A DNA stretch of 64,000 nucleotides from assembly GCA_964020975.1 (NCBI GenBank), contig OZ026612.1:133348441-133412440 (forward strand). The letters are read 5' to 3'. Of the stretch, positions 1-12,200 are shown piece by piece (the first letter of the stretch is position 1; each line of letters starts with the position of its first letter). The notes under the pieces were generated by a model. That model saw nothing but the letters and a program-made list of their open reading frames with translations, was not told the origin of the DNA and ran no database searches. Position numbers and translations under genes: made by a program. The DNA comes from Hermodice carunculata. Its lineage: Eukaryota > Annelida > Polychaeta > Eunicida > Amphinomidae.

Positions 1-540
1 GCCCCTAGAGGACTCAAATGTTTAATAAAGAAGTTTGTGAATAATGAAAATATGCAGTGTTGCAATACCTACAATTTGGGTCCAACATAGTTAAAATTGG
101 ATGAAAATTGACAGTTATGACTGGATGATAAAATTTCAAAGGTCCAACTAACCTTGACCTTTAGAGTTAACATGTAAATTACAAAAACGTACAGTATTAC
201 AATATCAATAGTTTGTGCCCAACATAATACAAATTTGACAATAATTGACTTAGTTATGGCTAAAAGAAAATTTCAAATGTCAAAATGACCTTGACCTTTA
301 CAGGATCTCATGTAATTTACAAAAATGTGCAGTGTTACACACATGATGAGGTTGGATTGGCTAACTGTACCTATAATAGTTTTGTAGATATTCAAGATTT
401 ATATTTTCAAATGGCCTTAATTTGCATAGTTTTCAAAACTGTTGAACCTCTTTACAAAAACTCAAGATTTCATGTATGGAAGTATAATCATGCCAAGTTT
501 GGAGTTTCTACATATGATAATAGTTTTTAAGTGAAACATC
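1..540 (-). repeat. AT-rich satellite-like tandem repeat, roughly 140-bp unit
   Basis: Degenerate units recur, each with a stretch like GACCTTGACCTTTA followed by ATGTAAATTACAAAAA and a CAGTGTTAC-type segment. The reverse complement matches the family at 62705-63490, so the two ends of the window carry the same repeat in opposite orientation. The reading frame at 285-530 runs inside this repeat and resembles no protein. Confidence 0.7.
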
Positions 541-559
541 GGACAAATTTGCCAGTAAA

Positions 560-1495
560 AAAAGAAAGAATTCCGACAAGAACAATAGATCTGTGTTGGC
601 TCACAGACATAATGAGGAAATGACAAGAGGGGTGATGGACAGTGGGGGCAGATTCCTCAGCAGTAGTTTGGAAACAGGTTAGCAGGATGTACTTTCACAG
701 GGGGACAGTACTTAAAAGGGACAAAAGAAGAACTACAGAAGCACTGAGAAGAGCAGAATGATCCATGCAGTCTTGTGAAGGAGAACTACATGTACCAATG
801 GTCAGGTCTGAGGCAAAGAAGAATAAATGGGACCTAGAATTGTGTGACAAGGTAAGGAAGGTGGAGGCCGAATTAGCAATGGATTATATGAAAGTTGGGA
901 AATCCCCAGGACCACATGGTGCGTTCAGCAAATTTATCAGGAAAGAAACAGATTGTTGGAAAGTATGCGTTGGCTGTTTGACCAAGTGTTAGCAGCAAGG
1001 GAATCACCAAGGGAATGGGAAAAGCCAAGAATAACTTACACCCCAACGATGAGGTCAGTTGAGCAGCTTGATTGGTGTGTATAGGAATAGCAATAGCATC
1101 AGACATTGGGGAAATTTTTGCTCGTATGATGATTGAGTGAGGGCAGTTGAAAGGGAATGGATGCTCTGGTAGATCCAGAATGGTTTCTGGCCAGGCAGAC
1201 GAGTTGTTGCTAATGTTTTTACCATGTCTCAGATATCAGAAATTGCAAGAAAGAAAGAGAAGAAAGGTGTATATGGCATTTTTGAATATTCAAAAAGCAT
1301 ATGATAGTGTGTGGACAGAGGCGTGAATTCTGGGGAAAATGGAAGGGTTAGGACTTGGGGGTAGGTTTTGGAAAGTGCAGAAGCTTTGTATGCAAATGTT
1401 AAGTGTACTGTAAGTCTGAGAGAGGTGGAAGTGGAAGGAGCAGAGCTGTGTATTGGGCTAAAGCAAGGCTGTGTTTTGTCCCAAATGCCATTTGC

Positions 1496-1531
<36 letters not shown>

Positions 1532-1760
1532 GGGTGAACCATTGCAAGAGATTGGAAGAGGTATTATGGTGGGAATTGATAGGATACCAGGTTTGTTTTT
1601 CACAGATGACATTGTGACCATGGGTAACACGAAGGAGGAATTACAAAATGTCCTCAAAAGAGCAGGGGATTATGGGGAGAAAAGGAGGCTGGAGTACAGT
1701 GAACAAAAGAGCAAGGTTATGATTTTGGGTCAGAAGCAGAGGCAGGGATAGAAGTGGATG
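560..1760 (+). mobile_element. Decayed LINE (non-LTR retrotransposon) reverse transcriptase fragment
   Basis: Pieces of a non-LTR reverse transcriptase are readable in order on the plus strand: a GKSPGPHG segment (about 895-920), NGFRPGR (about 1181-1201), the motif A region AFLNIQKAYDSV (about 1275-1312), a motif B region GLKQGCVLS (about 1456-1482) and a motif C region LFFTDDIVTM (about 1593-1622) followed by a typical SKVMIL tail (about 1705-1730). The pieces lie in different frames with stops between them, and a TG microsatellite (1498-1531) has expanded between motifs B and C. The aspartate pair is present but the copy cannot encode a working enzyme. The exact clade was not determined. 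No poly-A or simple-repeat tail is obvious. Confidence 0.8.
1498..1531. repeat. (TG)n microsatellite
   Basis: An uninterrupted TG dinucleotide run lies inside the LINE fragment. Confidence 0.95.
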
Positions 1761-1984
1761 GATGGTTGTGCAGTTTGAGGTCACAGACAGGCACAAGAAG
1801 GTCATTGAGATAAAGGATGTAGATAATTATGAATCATAACATCTACCAGATTTGCAAAAAATCCTTTTGGTGTATCAGACACTTTATGGCAAACCTTAAA
1901 ATATATACATATATGCCAGCTGTCTTTATCTTTCACTAAAGTCAAAACTGGAGACTCCCGGGTCACTTATCAAAAGTCACCAAT

Positions 1985-2415
1985 ATCACACATTATCTCA
2001 ACATTTTCATGAACACACAAGATGTGCACAATCCTCAAAGTAAAAAACGCACATCAATATCATAAATGCACACCACATGTAAGCAATGCTCTACTTAATA
2101 ACACATATGCACACAATCTTCTATCACATGAACATGCTGATCTCATAACACAAAATATACACGTACACAGTCTTCCAACCCATGAGCACACATTCCATCA
2201 CATAAACACCTAATAAAGATGCTTACAACCCTCCTTCCCATGCACATATCCTATATCTCAGAAGCACATCATATAAATGTACACAATCCCCTATCCCATA
2301 AACCCATCCTATATCCATAAAAACTAAATATACAACACAATCTTCTATCCCATAAAACTAGAATATACATATATTCAATCCTCTATCCTACAAACACCTG
2401 ATATACATTGTGTTC
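1985..2415. repeat. A/C-rich degenerate minisatellite
   Basis: Irregular repeats of the form ACACAATCYTCTATCCCATAA, spaced roughly 30-60 bp, with CATAAACAC spacers. Related blocks lie at 2885-3010 and 4530-4870. The reading frame through it is rich in His and Thr because of the repeat and is not a gene. Confidence 0.65.
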
Positions 2416-2884
2416 ACGAGAACATCTATCTACCACCACATAATTTCTGTGTCAGTCTTTCCATAAAGTGGACTTATTAACAGCGTAAAGTTCTGCATGA
2501 TATCAGTTTGATACATCCTTTATTCCCACTTATCTATGGAAAGCCTTTTCCTTAAAAGGTTAAAACACAAGTTTTGTATAAAGAGCCCACTTTGTGCATG
2601 CCACCACTATGTGGTTCTTAATCTCATGATGCCCTTGTTTTCTGAGATGTCACCTCAACTCGTCAAATTGGACAGTTGACTGGTTGTCTCACTTTGCGTT
2701 GTGATGCAGCATTCCCACGACGTTTTGCTAGCATCAGCTGCCAAAGGTTACCCCTGCCTACATAAGCAATGGGACATGGTGATCCTAACTGTCACTGAGG
2801 AGTATCACTTGATATGAAAATGGTCTGGCTTTTTCTCCTTTTATGGTCTCCCCATCACTGGTCTTGCCAAGTCTTGTATATATT

Positions 2885-3010
2885 CATGAGATACTAATAT
2901 ACATGCACACAATTCTCTCTCATAAACATACATGTGCACATTCCTCTATCCTACAACACATCCATTCTCCTAAATATATATGCATGCACACACTCTTGTA
3001 TCCCATAAAA
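2885..3010. repeat. A/C-rich degenerate minisatellite, second block
   Basis: Same CACAATTCTCTMTCATAAACA type of unit as at 1985-2415, about 3 copies. Confidence 0.55.
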
Positions 3011-3139
3011 AAATTGACTGTGACAGTCATGTGCTCAGCTGGCCTTGCATACATAGACTGAAGTAGCCCAGTGATCTCCAAAAGAATATCATGGTCGCTT
3101 TTCTGTAAGACTATCATCACTGTTTGCAATATCAGTCTT

Positions 3140-3480
3140 CACTCACTCAGTGTTGGGGGTCATCATCTTTGAGATGAAAGATGCAGGATCCACAATTACC
3201 AAGATAAAATCCAAGATGTTTGTCTGACCTTTCAAGGTCAAGATTAACAATACCACAAGAAACACTAGGTAATTTATTATTTGAGTTGAACAGTTACCAT
3301 GGGCCAAGGATCCACCATTATCAAGATATTATCATCCCGGATGTCAGATTGACCTTTCCATAACACCAGAAGAAACCCTATAGGTACTTTCCTATTTGTG
3401 TTTAACAGTAAGCACAGACCTAGGATCCACCATTACCAAGATTGTAAGTCAATAGGTCACAGTTGTTGATAGTCCTATGG
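3140..3480. repeat. Short tandem repeat of a GGATCCACMATTACCAAGAT unit
   Basis: Three loosely conserved units of about 125 bp contain a GGATCCAC-ATTACCAAGAT segment and a GACCTTTC stretch. It looks like decayed satellite or transposon interior. Confidence 0.45.
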
Positions 3481-3489
3481 TAGCAATGC

Positions 3490-4520
3490 CAACATGTACA
3501 TGTACCCTTATCATAGTTTATCATTTCAATAATTCATTAAAAATCAGGCAATACCAGCAGCACCATGTAGTGAGCAAACATGGTGCAGATTGAGTCTAGG
3601 TGCATTCCCACCAACTTTAAAGAAAAGATTTCAACATGCATTTTGGGAGAAGTCCAAAATAGTGAAAAAAAATATACAAAATAAAATGGTTACAGCGCCA
3701 CCTGTCAAAAAAAAAAAAAAGGTCTAGGAGACCCTAGATGTGTGCATGTGCTATTGTAAAAGGATTGCTAGACCCTTTTGGAAAATAACATTTTTTCTCA
3801 GATTTTACCAAAGACAATATAGATATTCATAAAAAAATGAAAAATCGCTGGAGCATGACCATTTGAATAAACTCGGAGAGACCTGTATACAGTACATCTT
3901 CACCACGTTTGCAGTGAATCTGGCTGACACTTATGGATAGGAAATCAAGAATGTGAATTACCATTGACATCCCCATTAGCTAGCATGATCAACAAGAATG
4001 TATGTATCCACCAACATGTAACTGAAATGATTTTTTTTTTAAAAATCAGGGATCCACAGCAACATCACATGGTAAATAATTTTGTTGGACCCTTCCACAA
4101 GCTTCATTTCCACCAAGTTTCAGAACAATCTCAGTGACAGTTCTGCAGAAGTCGAAATAGCAAAACACAAAAATTCATTTGAGAATCGAAAAAATCACAA
4201 AGTCACATGGTGAACAGATTAAGGTCAATAGGTCCCTAGAAGTCTCCCTTTGTAATTTCAAAGCAATTGACTAACTGATTTCAGGAATTTTCTAACAAAA
4301 AGGAAAAAAATAATATAAAATCCAACTATCATTGGACCACAAACAATTGAATAAACTTGGTAGAGACCCATCCAAGGTAGATCTCAACTAAGTTTCAAGA
4401 GGATCTGTCTCATGGTTTTGGAGAAGTAAAAAATACGAAATGTGAGTGGAGGAGGACAGATGGATGGAAGACTGACCATCCTATTAGATCAATTGACTGA
4501 CATGTCAGCTGAGCTAAAAA
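3490..4520 (-). mobile_element. Decayed copy of the TCAGCTGAGC repeat family
   Basis: Read on the minus strand this begins at about 4517 with AGCTCAGCTGACATGTCAGT and runs through segments found in the copies at 51675, 54205, 57880, 60150 and 62240 (CTTCTCCAAAACC, AACTTGGT and ATGGTCATGCTCCAG-like strings). No coding capacity is visible. The class is unknown. A terminal hairpin and the lack of coding suggest a non-autonomous DNA element. Confidence 0.55.
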
Positions 4521-4529
4521 TACACATGT

Positions 4530-4870
4530 ACACCATGCTCAATCCTATAAACACACTTCTTGGCCTGAAAAGCATATAATACACATAGACATAAGCTTGC
4601 ATCCCATAAACACAAATCATGTATTTACAAATCCTTGATTCCAGAAACAAATCAGCTGTCCCACAAACACTTCCTTGATCTCACCATCCATAATATACCA
4701 TCTATTCCACAAACACATTGTCGATCTCATAAACATATGATTACACAAGTGTACACTCATGTATCTCGTAAACACATCTTCTATCTCATATACACCCCCC
4801 CCCCCCCCATTCTACAAACTCATCCATTAATATCACAAACTAAAGTATGTACACACTCCTGATCCTGCAA
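4530..4870. repeat. A/C-rich degenerate minisatellite, third block
   Basis: Repeats of ATCYCATAAACACA spaced 25-35 bp, with a 15-base C run at about 4794-4808. Confidence 0.6.
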
Positions 4871-4879
4871 ACACTTGTT

Positions 4880-5930
4880 CTGCTTTGTGCATTCACTGGC
4901 ATGATCACTTCCCTATCAGACTTCCCGTTTTCATCCATACATAAAAAACAAGGCCTGTTGTAAATTTTTTTAATTTTTATTTTTCTCAAGATTTACTTCC
5001 AAACAGCTTCTTGTTCTCTTTGTGTGTCTTGTAAAAAAAAAGAAAAGAAAAGCATGATTAAGACAAGGTTTTGGTGAATTGAAATGAACAACCCTGGATT
5101 AATAGATGTAACACACAATCTGTACATAAGAGTCAGCGTGAAGTCTGGTCCTTGAATGATCACAGTAACAAATGTAGACTACCACAGCAGGTACCCTATA
5201 GCACCCTAGTGACACACAATTTACTTCATCATGCTCTGGTTAAAAACATATTCTCAGCGTACCTTTATGGTTAACAATAGTTTTTCTTTTTAGACAGAAA
5301 AAATAATGCGTTAGATATTTTACAGGAAAATATAAAAAAAAATTCTGGGGTTTGTGGACATGAATCAAAATGACATGAATGATGTGTATTAAAAATCACA
5401 TCTTTTTTATTGATAGGTCACAAAAATGGACTTTTGGATTTTAAAAAATTTGTGGCAAGATATCTCCTGAAAATGAGACAATTGCTGACTATGATACATA
5501 GCCTTTTCTGGACTTTGATCCCATAACCTACAATTAGGCATTTTGAGTATTCTAACAAAACCAGTTTTGGTTAATAATATCCACTATTTTCTGCCATCAT
5601 AATTGATAAGTGAGGAGTCAACAGGCCTAGGCTTGGCCTGTGTGAGGATCAAGCAGAATGTAGCTGCAGAAAGGTTAGGACCCCGTAAAGTGCATATGTA
5701 TATGTGCACTATACTCCTCACAAATTGTCCAAAACTCTACACGACCTCCCACAGAATTAACCAGTAAAACCATACTTCAAACTCTCCCACTTTGATTTAT
5801 CCCAAACTGCCTCTAAATGATTGTATGTGTTAACTATTCAGTGACACTACATTGATATCACCTGAAAAAGCCTAAAATATGTATGTGTGTTTTGTTTGCC
5901 AACAGGAGTGAGCTTCTGGATTCATTGAGC
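4880..5930. other. No gene or clear repeat seen
   Basis: AT-rich non-coding sequence with A and T runs. I see no splice-flanked coding segment or terminal repeats. Confidence 0.5.
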
Positions 5931-5934
5931 TGTT

Positions 5935-6230
5935 TGGCTCAACGCCATCTCAATTTACTATCTCAGACATAACAATGTTGTCAGTCTATGCAAAGGGGAC
6001 TTCCCTGTACTTACTACCTCAGACATAACAATGTTGTTAGTCTTTCCAAAGGAGGCTTCACTGTACTTACTCTCTCAGACCCAACAATGTTGTCAGTCTT
6101 TGCAAAGGGGGCTTCACTGTACTTAAGATCTCAGGCATAACAATGTGTTTCTTTTTTTCCTTAGGGCACTTCTCTGTACCTAAAATCTCAGACATAAGCA
6201 TGTGGCTAGTCTTTCCAATGGGGACAGGCC
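5935..6230. repeat. 56-bp minisatellite, about 5 copies
   Basis: The motif CTCAGACATAACAATGTTGT recurs at 56-57 bp spacing (anchors near 5965, 6021, 6077, 6133 and 6190), followed by AGTCTTTCCAAAGG and CACTGTACTTA. The fourth unit carries a T-rich insertion. Confidence 0.85.
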
Positions 6231-8390
6231 AGTAATTGCAAACAGATCTTTCACAATGCACTGGCTTTTACTTTATACCTGTCTGCTGGTTAATGCATTG
6301 TACCTAGGCAAGGACCTACATGACCACTGACAGAAGCAGCCTACCTGTTAACAGCAATCTAATTATACAATGGACACATGATAATGGTAGATGAATGACA
6401 ATGTGGACAGGAAACTCTATGTTGTACCCTGCTCTTTATACATACAAACTCACTCCCAAATTTTAAAGAATGATATTTCCTTTTATCTGTATTAGAGGAG
6501 GGGTGAATGGTAGTGTTAAACATAACACTGAATGTGGACTTCCTGCCTGAACTACTCCTTGAAACTATAACGGCAATCAGGAATAAATTAAGTCAGTCTG
6601 TGTATAGTGACCTACGATACATCTGTAATTACTACAAACCATACATACAGGTAAACTATACGACAAAATTAAAATGCAACCTACTGCTAGGGTTACATTC
6701 CATGCCAGTTACAACAGATAATTAACTTTTTATTGTCCCTCGGTAGATGTAACCAAATGTTACCAACACATTCAATATTCCTGACAACATTTTAGTTTCA
6801 AAACCACACAAAACAGCAACTGAACTTTGCACAGAATCTTTCTTCAAATTTAAAAACATGAACGAACATCAAATTTGGAACTTGTGAAGACACTGTATAC
6901 AATAACTCGGCCTTTATAACACACAAACAGGTGGTTATCAGTGAAAAATACTGACTTCTCAGAGGCATAAAGCAATGGTTGAGGGTTAGGCATTTCCAGC
7001 TTACTGCTGCTGCTGACCATTTGCCATATTCATGGGACAGCTGTTTACTTTGGACATTTATCATGCACTTGTGTTCACCTGTAATATGTACATTTTGTTC
7101 GCTGGCAACATATTTTGCTCTTACTGTCATTTAATCAAACAAATGTTTCACACCTGTTTTCATACTGCATAGTCCATTATTTTAGCATGTACAAAATTTT
7201 GAAATTTTCCAGAATTTGATAAATGAGCAAGGTTGTATATTTGTCAATTCAATCCTCTCCTGGTCAGAATGAGACTGTCGACCACTTCCTTGAGTCAGGT
7301 TAGATCCATTGTGACAAGGAATGCTGTTGAGACCTAGTATACATTCATGATAGGTCTAATCCACATTTCTTGTGAAAATATTTTATTTCAACAAGAAATC
7401 ATCAATTAAAAAGAGTAAAGCGTATGATGAATTACATCAAGGTGCTTTAGGGCAATTTGAGAGGGAAAAGGTAAAATAAAAACCTATGGGGTTCTGAAAT
7501 ATTTTGTAATACAGACAGCCTCATGTCTTAAAATATGTCCTCTTTAAAAATCACTTGTTTGAGATAGAAACAAAAGGAAAACACAACAGTCCCAAAATTT
7601 TGCAGTATTTTTAAATTTGCGGACTTAATTTAAACCCCCAGAAATGCGAAACGAAAAATATATCAAAAATAAAACCACTTACAGTACCCAACAAGAGTGA
7701 TGAGGAACTACATGTGTAGCATCAGTTGTGGCTACACACCACAACCAACAAGATTGCTCTGTTGTACTCTTTGATTTCTTTGTATAAGTCAATGACCATT
7801 TGATCTGTTCTCATGATATACAACCAATGGTCACAAAGTTACTTGCTGTCTGTGTAACATTATGAGATTTGGTGCAGTCAGGCCATTGTTTGAGCAACAT
7901 CCACTATTACCAGTACAGTGACCACATTTAGACACTACTAATACATGTAGCACATAAAACATGATAGAATAATAACTGGTACAGTGTTCACAAAATGGAA
8001 TTTCTAAGGGCTGTCTCTTCAAAGCAAAATGTTTATCTGAAGACTGGGTCTATCTTTGTACTTAAAGGTAACACAGTCTGCGATACAGCCTAAAGTTACT
8101 CTTGCTTTGAGCATATGGCTGTAGGACCATCAAGCCACTCATCTACGAACTCACCACAGGCAGCAAAACACTACATAAGGTACCAACAGTACCTACCCAT
8201 CTAAACCACCAATACATATACTTGGGACAAACTTCATGAACAAACTGCCTGCTTGTACACAGTGTGACTCATCTGTACCAAACCTCACCATTTTTAATTG
8301 TAGTCCTAAAAGGGCTTTACCTCAAAAAGGTTTGAAAGAAACTTTGGTTGTTGACTCAAATAATGGATTCAACCTTCACACGTTACATCT
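6231..8390. other. 3' flank of the CREC gene; no gene seen
   Basis: AT-rich sequence downstream of cassette b on the minus strand. Short open frames occur on both strands, but none shows domain-like composition, splice sites or a recognisable protein. Part may be 3' UTR if the proximal poly(A) signal is not used. Confidence 0.45.
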
Positions 8391-8396
8391 TTTATT
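8391..8396 (-). terminator. Candidate poly(A) signal AATAAA for terminal exon 8b
   Basis: The minus strand reads AATAAA here, about 740 nt beyond the exon 8b stop codon. Position is the only evidence; other A-rich hexamers lie nearby. Confidence 0.3.
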
Positions 8397-9136
8397 TGTG
8401 TTCACTTCAACTTCACATGTTGGACAATAGGACTTGGCTCAATGCCCTCAATAAACATGCCTACAGTTTCAGTTACTTTATAAGCTCAGACTATGCCTTT
8501 TTTGCATTGTATTTTTGTTGTTCATATGACAAAGTTTTGCTACCAACTCTTGATATTCAAACATCATCATATCCACTAAAAATATATGCTGTGAAGTATA
8601 TACATGCTTCTTTCCTGAAATTTTAACACAACAAAGTCAAAACGACATGTATTTTTATGTCTGACAGTATTTCTGGACTTATATTAAGTATATGAGCAAA
8701 TGTTTTCTTGCAAACCTGTGACACATTTTTGCATAAAACTTACACAGGTATCAAGCGAGCGCTGGTGACCTTGTGTCTGTATATATTATAAAATCATGTA
8801 CATATCTAACAAAACACACTACAAAAATGGAAGTTTTCAAAACAAAAGTAGACGGTGGCTCTATAATTACAGTGGCTCATTAACCAGTTGAATCTACCTG
8901 GTGGTAATGTCTGCTGCTAGGCAAATGCAAACTGTATGCTGTTTTTTTTTCAGATGTATAGATGAAAATCAATGTAACCATCAAAAAACTATAAACTGGC
9001 TTGACACAAAGCCACAGATCAAAAAGCACTTTATATAAGGATGTAACACAACTGTTGTACAAAATGGACAGTGTGAAATACTGCAAGTAGAAAATGTTTT
9101 ATCTTCTGCTGTTTGCAGAATGGCACTTTGGTCTTG

Positions 9137-9241
9137 TTAAAATTCATCGTGCTTTGTCAGGGCCTCTCCAAAGTCGGTGGCTTGACTGCCAACAAATGTG
9201 TCATACTTGTCCAAGACCTCCTGTTTGGTTAGTGATCCATC
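9137..9241 (-). CDS. CREC gene exon 8b: terminal exon of cassette b, ends HDEF-stop
   Basis: It starts in phase 0 after a TTGCAG acceptor and encodes 34 residues, from DGSLTKQEV through [12 protein letters not shown] to TKHDEF and TAA. Its first residues complete the sixth EF-hand loop begun in exon 7 (DEDK joined to DGSLTKQE, all chelating positions present). [12 protein letters not shown] is nearly identical to human calumenin. HDEF is the calumenin variant of the KDEL-type ER retrieval signal. It is separated from exon 7c by a 7-kb intron. Confidence 0.92.
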   Translation of the reverse strand, partial: DGSLTKQEVLDKYDTFVGSQATDFGEALTKHDEF

Positions 9242-12200
9242 CTGCAAGCCAACATAAAAATATAAACGCATTAAAACAGGACCTCCTATAGAAACAACAT
9301 AAAAGATAAAACTCCAAGATTATCATCACCATGTTCGATTCTCCTGTTATTATCTATATGTATTGTTCACAAAATCTCTTATAAGTTTGACTTTAATAGT
9401 TTTATTGTTGAACAGTGGCTCCTTCATTCAATTTTCAACTCTGGATTGAATATGAACCACTCGAAAGGAACACATGTATGTTTAAAAGCTATGAACTCAG
9501 AACAATTTAAAATTTTGATAAAAACACCACCAAATTTTTAACATTTACTGTGTTGATAAAAAAATAAAACAAACAAACTTCATTAATGAACCTTTACACA
9601 CAAGAGAATTATGCAGAATGTTGGACAATCTATTCATCATGTTATGCTCTGGCAAACAAATAATATTGTCTCCATGACCTTAACTCAAAGATACATTGAG
9701 ATAACTACTTTTCTTCAGAGCATTAAGTCCTTTCACAATACCAAAATCACAATGAGTTGCTCATATCTAGTACTGCTTAAGACCGTTTCTTGGTTAATTT
9801 GCTATAAAACAAAAAAGCTAAAGAATATTATAAAGTGGCTCTGGCGAGGATCGAGCAAAGCAACGGTCTTGTCAGGTTGACCAGGTTGTGGCTGCATCCG
9901 TTCAGTGGCGCTGCAGTGTACATTAAAAAAAACAATTTTCCCAACACCAGGCAACAGCTGACTGAAACAGGTATCACAGCTGCCAGCGCAGTTCCAGGTC
10001 CTCCGACACTACCTTGCCCGGCCGTAGACCTGCTGCAACATGTGTTGTCAAAGTGTACCTGCATGTTTCAGTCCACTGTTGTTGGGTGTTGGGGCGTGTG
10101 TGGTCTTTTCCACACGCACAGCAGCACTGCCAACGGATGCATCCAGAACCTGGTCAACCCGAAAAGATCCTTTCTTCACTTCATTCTTGCCACGGACACT
10201 TTGCAGCCTGGCTTGTTCTTGCTCAATGCTATGACCGCCCCATCATTTATTTTTATAATATTCATTAACTATTTTGTTTTATAACCAATTAAGCAAGAAA
10301 GAGTCTTAAGCAAGACTAGCTCATATCACATCATGTCAATTTTGTTTGTAACATGCAAGCATGGTATGCTGGTCAATACATGCAAAATTGTTACCAACTT
10401 CAGCGTGTGTTGTATGAACACACTGCCATGATCCCCACAGTGAATGATGCCAGGGTGAAGGCAAGACTTTACATAGTGGCAAACTGGTTCACTGTGCAGG
10501 ACTTCACTGAGGGCTTCTTTTTGTAAATACTCTTCTTTGAAACAGCACAAGGGGGACTATAACAATAACTTGCTACCTAATCCTGAGTTATCATTTTTGT
10601 CAAAGCTTAAAAAAAGGTTTGGCATTGAATCTCCCCCACCTTCACCCCTCCTATGTATTCTCTTGCATAAACTGCATGCCTTGATACATGTCCTTGAAAA
10701 GTATGTAAACCTGAGACCAGCAAGACAAGCCAGGACAGTTAGCAGTAGCCATGCAACCTCTCCACTTATTATATAGACACAAGCAACGCCAGAAGTGACT
10801 GGGTGCTGCCTCAACTATACACATCGAGCATAAGCAGGGTCTGCTCTGCAGGCAAGGGGGTGTGATACCGTACATCTAAATCAGAATGGACCTATACCTC
10901 TTTTTAGTACATTAAGCTAAAATTTTTATGTGCATATAGCTTCACCTATGTCAAAGCACAAAATGTTCACTAAACACTTAAAGTCCTAGTCAAAGATACA
11001 GTGTTGCTGACAGCAACACTGTATCAGCATGTTGCTGTTATCTATGCCACTGCAATGGTGTCAAGACAACATCTTTCATTGGTGCCAAACAAGCTGGCCA
11101 CATGAAAGCTGTTGACTTGCTGTGTACTATTATGACAGCAATGGCTATGCAGTGTGCTGTCATCACTGCAATCATGCAGGGTGCTATCATGACAGCAATC
11201 ACTATGCAGTGTGCTATCATGACAGCAATCACTATGTGGTATGCTATCATGACAGCAATCACTATGCAGTGTGCTATCATGACAGCAATCACTATACGGT
11301 GTGCTATCATGACAGCAATCACTATGCGGTGTGCTATCATGACAGCAATCACTATGCAGTGTGCTATCATGACAGCAATCATTATTACTTTCAATAAAAT
11401 TATTTTCTAAGAAATAAAAATGTAGGCAAAAACATTGCAAATCACATTTTACTTGTGGGTGTTTTGGGGTGATTATAGAGGCCAGGTTTATGCATCCATT
11501 GAGGGAGCCTTAATGTAAGCAAAGATGGGGGTGACAATTACACAACTGATGACCATGCCACATTACCTAATGATAATGTCTATTTCAAATCATAACAAGC
11601 ATGGCTCCTTTAGACTATTGTACTGGTTAATAGGCATATTATGTGTTATATTTTTTTATTTGCAATTATTTGACATTCTTGCAATCTATAAATTCAAGTG
11701 AGCTGTCTTTATCAAATATAAGGTGAAGACAAGCAGTGGCCATCACAATAAAGCATGCCTGGGAATTTAACCCTTTCCCCCTCAAACCGGCCAAAACCGG
11801 CTGGTGGTCAAATGTCGTCTGCTTCAGTGTTTTCAACTAATTTCAACAGTTATGAAAAACAATTTGACTGAGAAATGTACATGAGACTTATCAAGATCAC
11901 ATGCCCCAAGTCAACAGCTTTCCTTGGCATGGGTTGGGCACTTGGTGCAGTGCCCAACCCATGCCAAGGAAAGCTAATGACTCAGTCGTAATTCAAGGGG
12001 GAAAGGGCTAAGCCTGCAAAACATGATGGTTTCCCACTTATGACCTGTTGATAAATTCAGATGGTCATTGAAGCCTTGAATTTAAAAAAATTTTTGCACT
12101 GAATGTGATAACAGTGACTTGTTTGGGTTTGGAGTATAGTGTAGTGGATTGTGTTATCTTTGGTGGTTCAGAACTAAACAAAGGATGTGGCATTGTTGCA

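Noticed and set aside
765-992. Small stand-alone coding gene
   Set aside because: The KSPGP-type segment is the start of a decayed LINE reverse transcriptase that continues downstream in other frames.
9325-9345. tRNA B-box-like GTTCGATTC
   Set aside because: No A box or cloverleaf partner could be found around it.
9835-10284. 149-codon open frame as a gene
   Set aside because: It lies within a TTAA inverted-repeat element; frames are open on both strands because of its GC-rich palindromic core.
11038-11440. Open frames of 90-130 codons on both strands
   Set aside because: A 30-bp repeat without stops keeps frames open; the peptides are pure repeats of one 10-residue unit.
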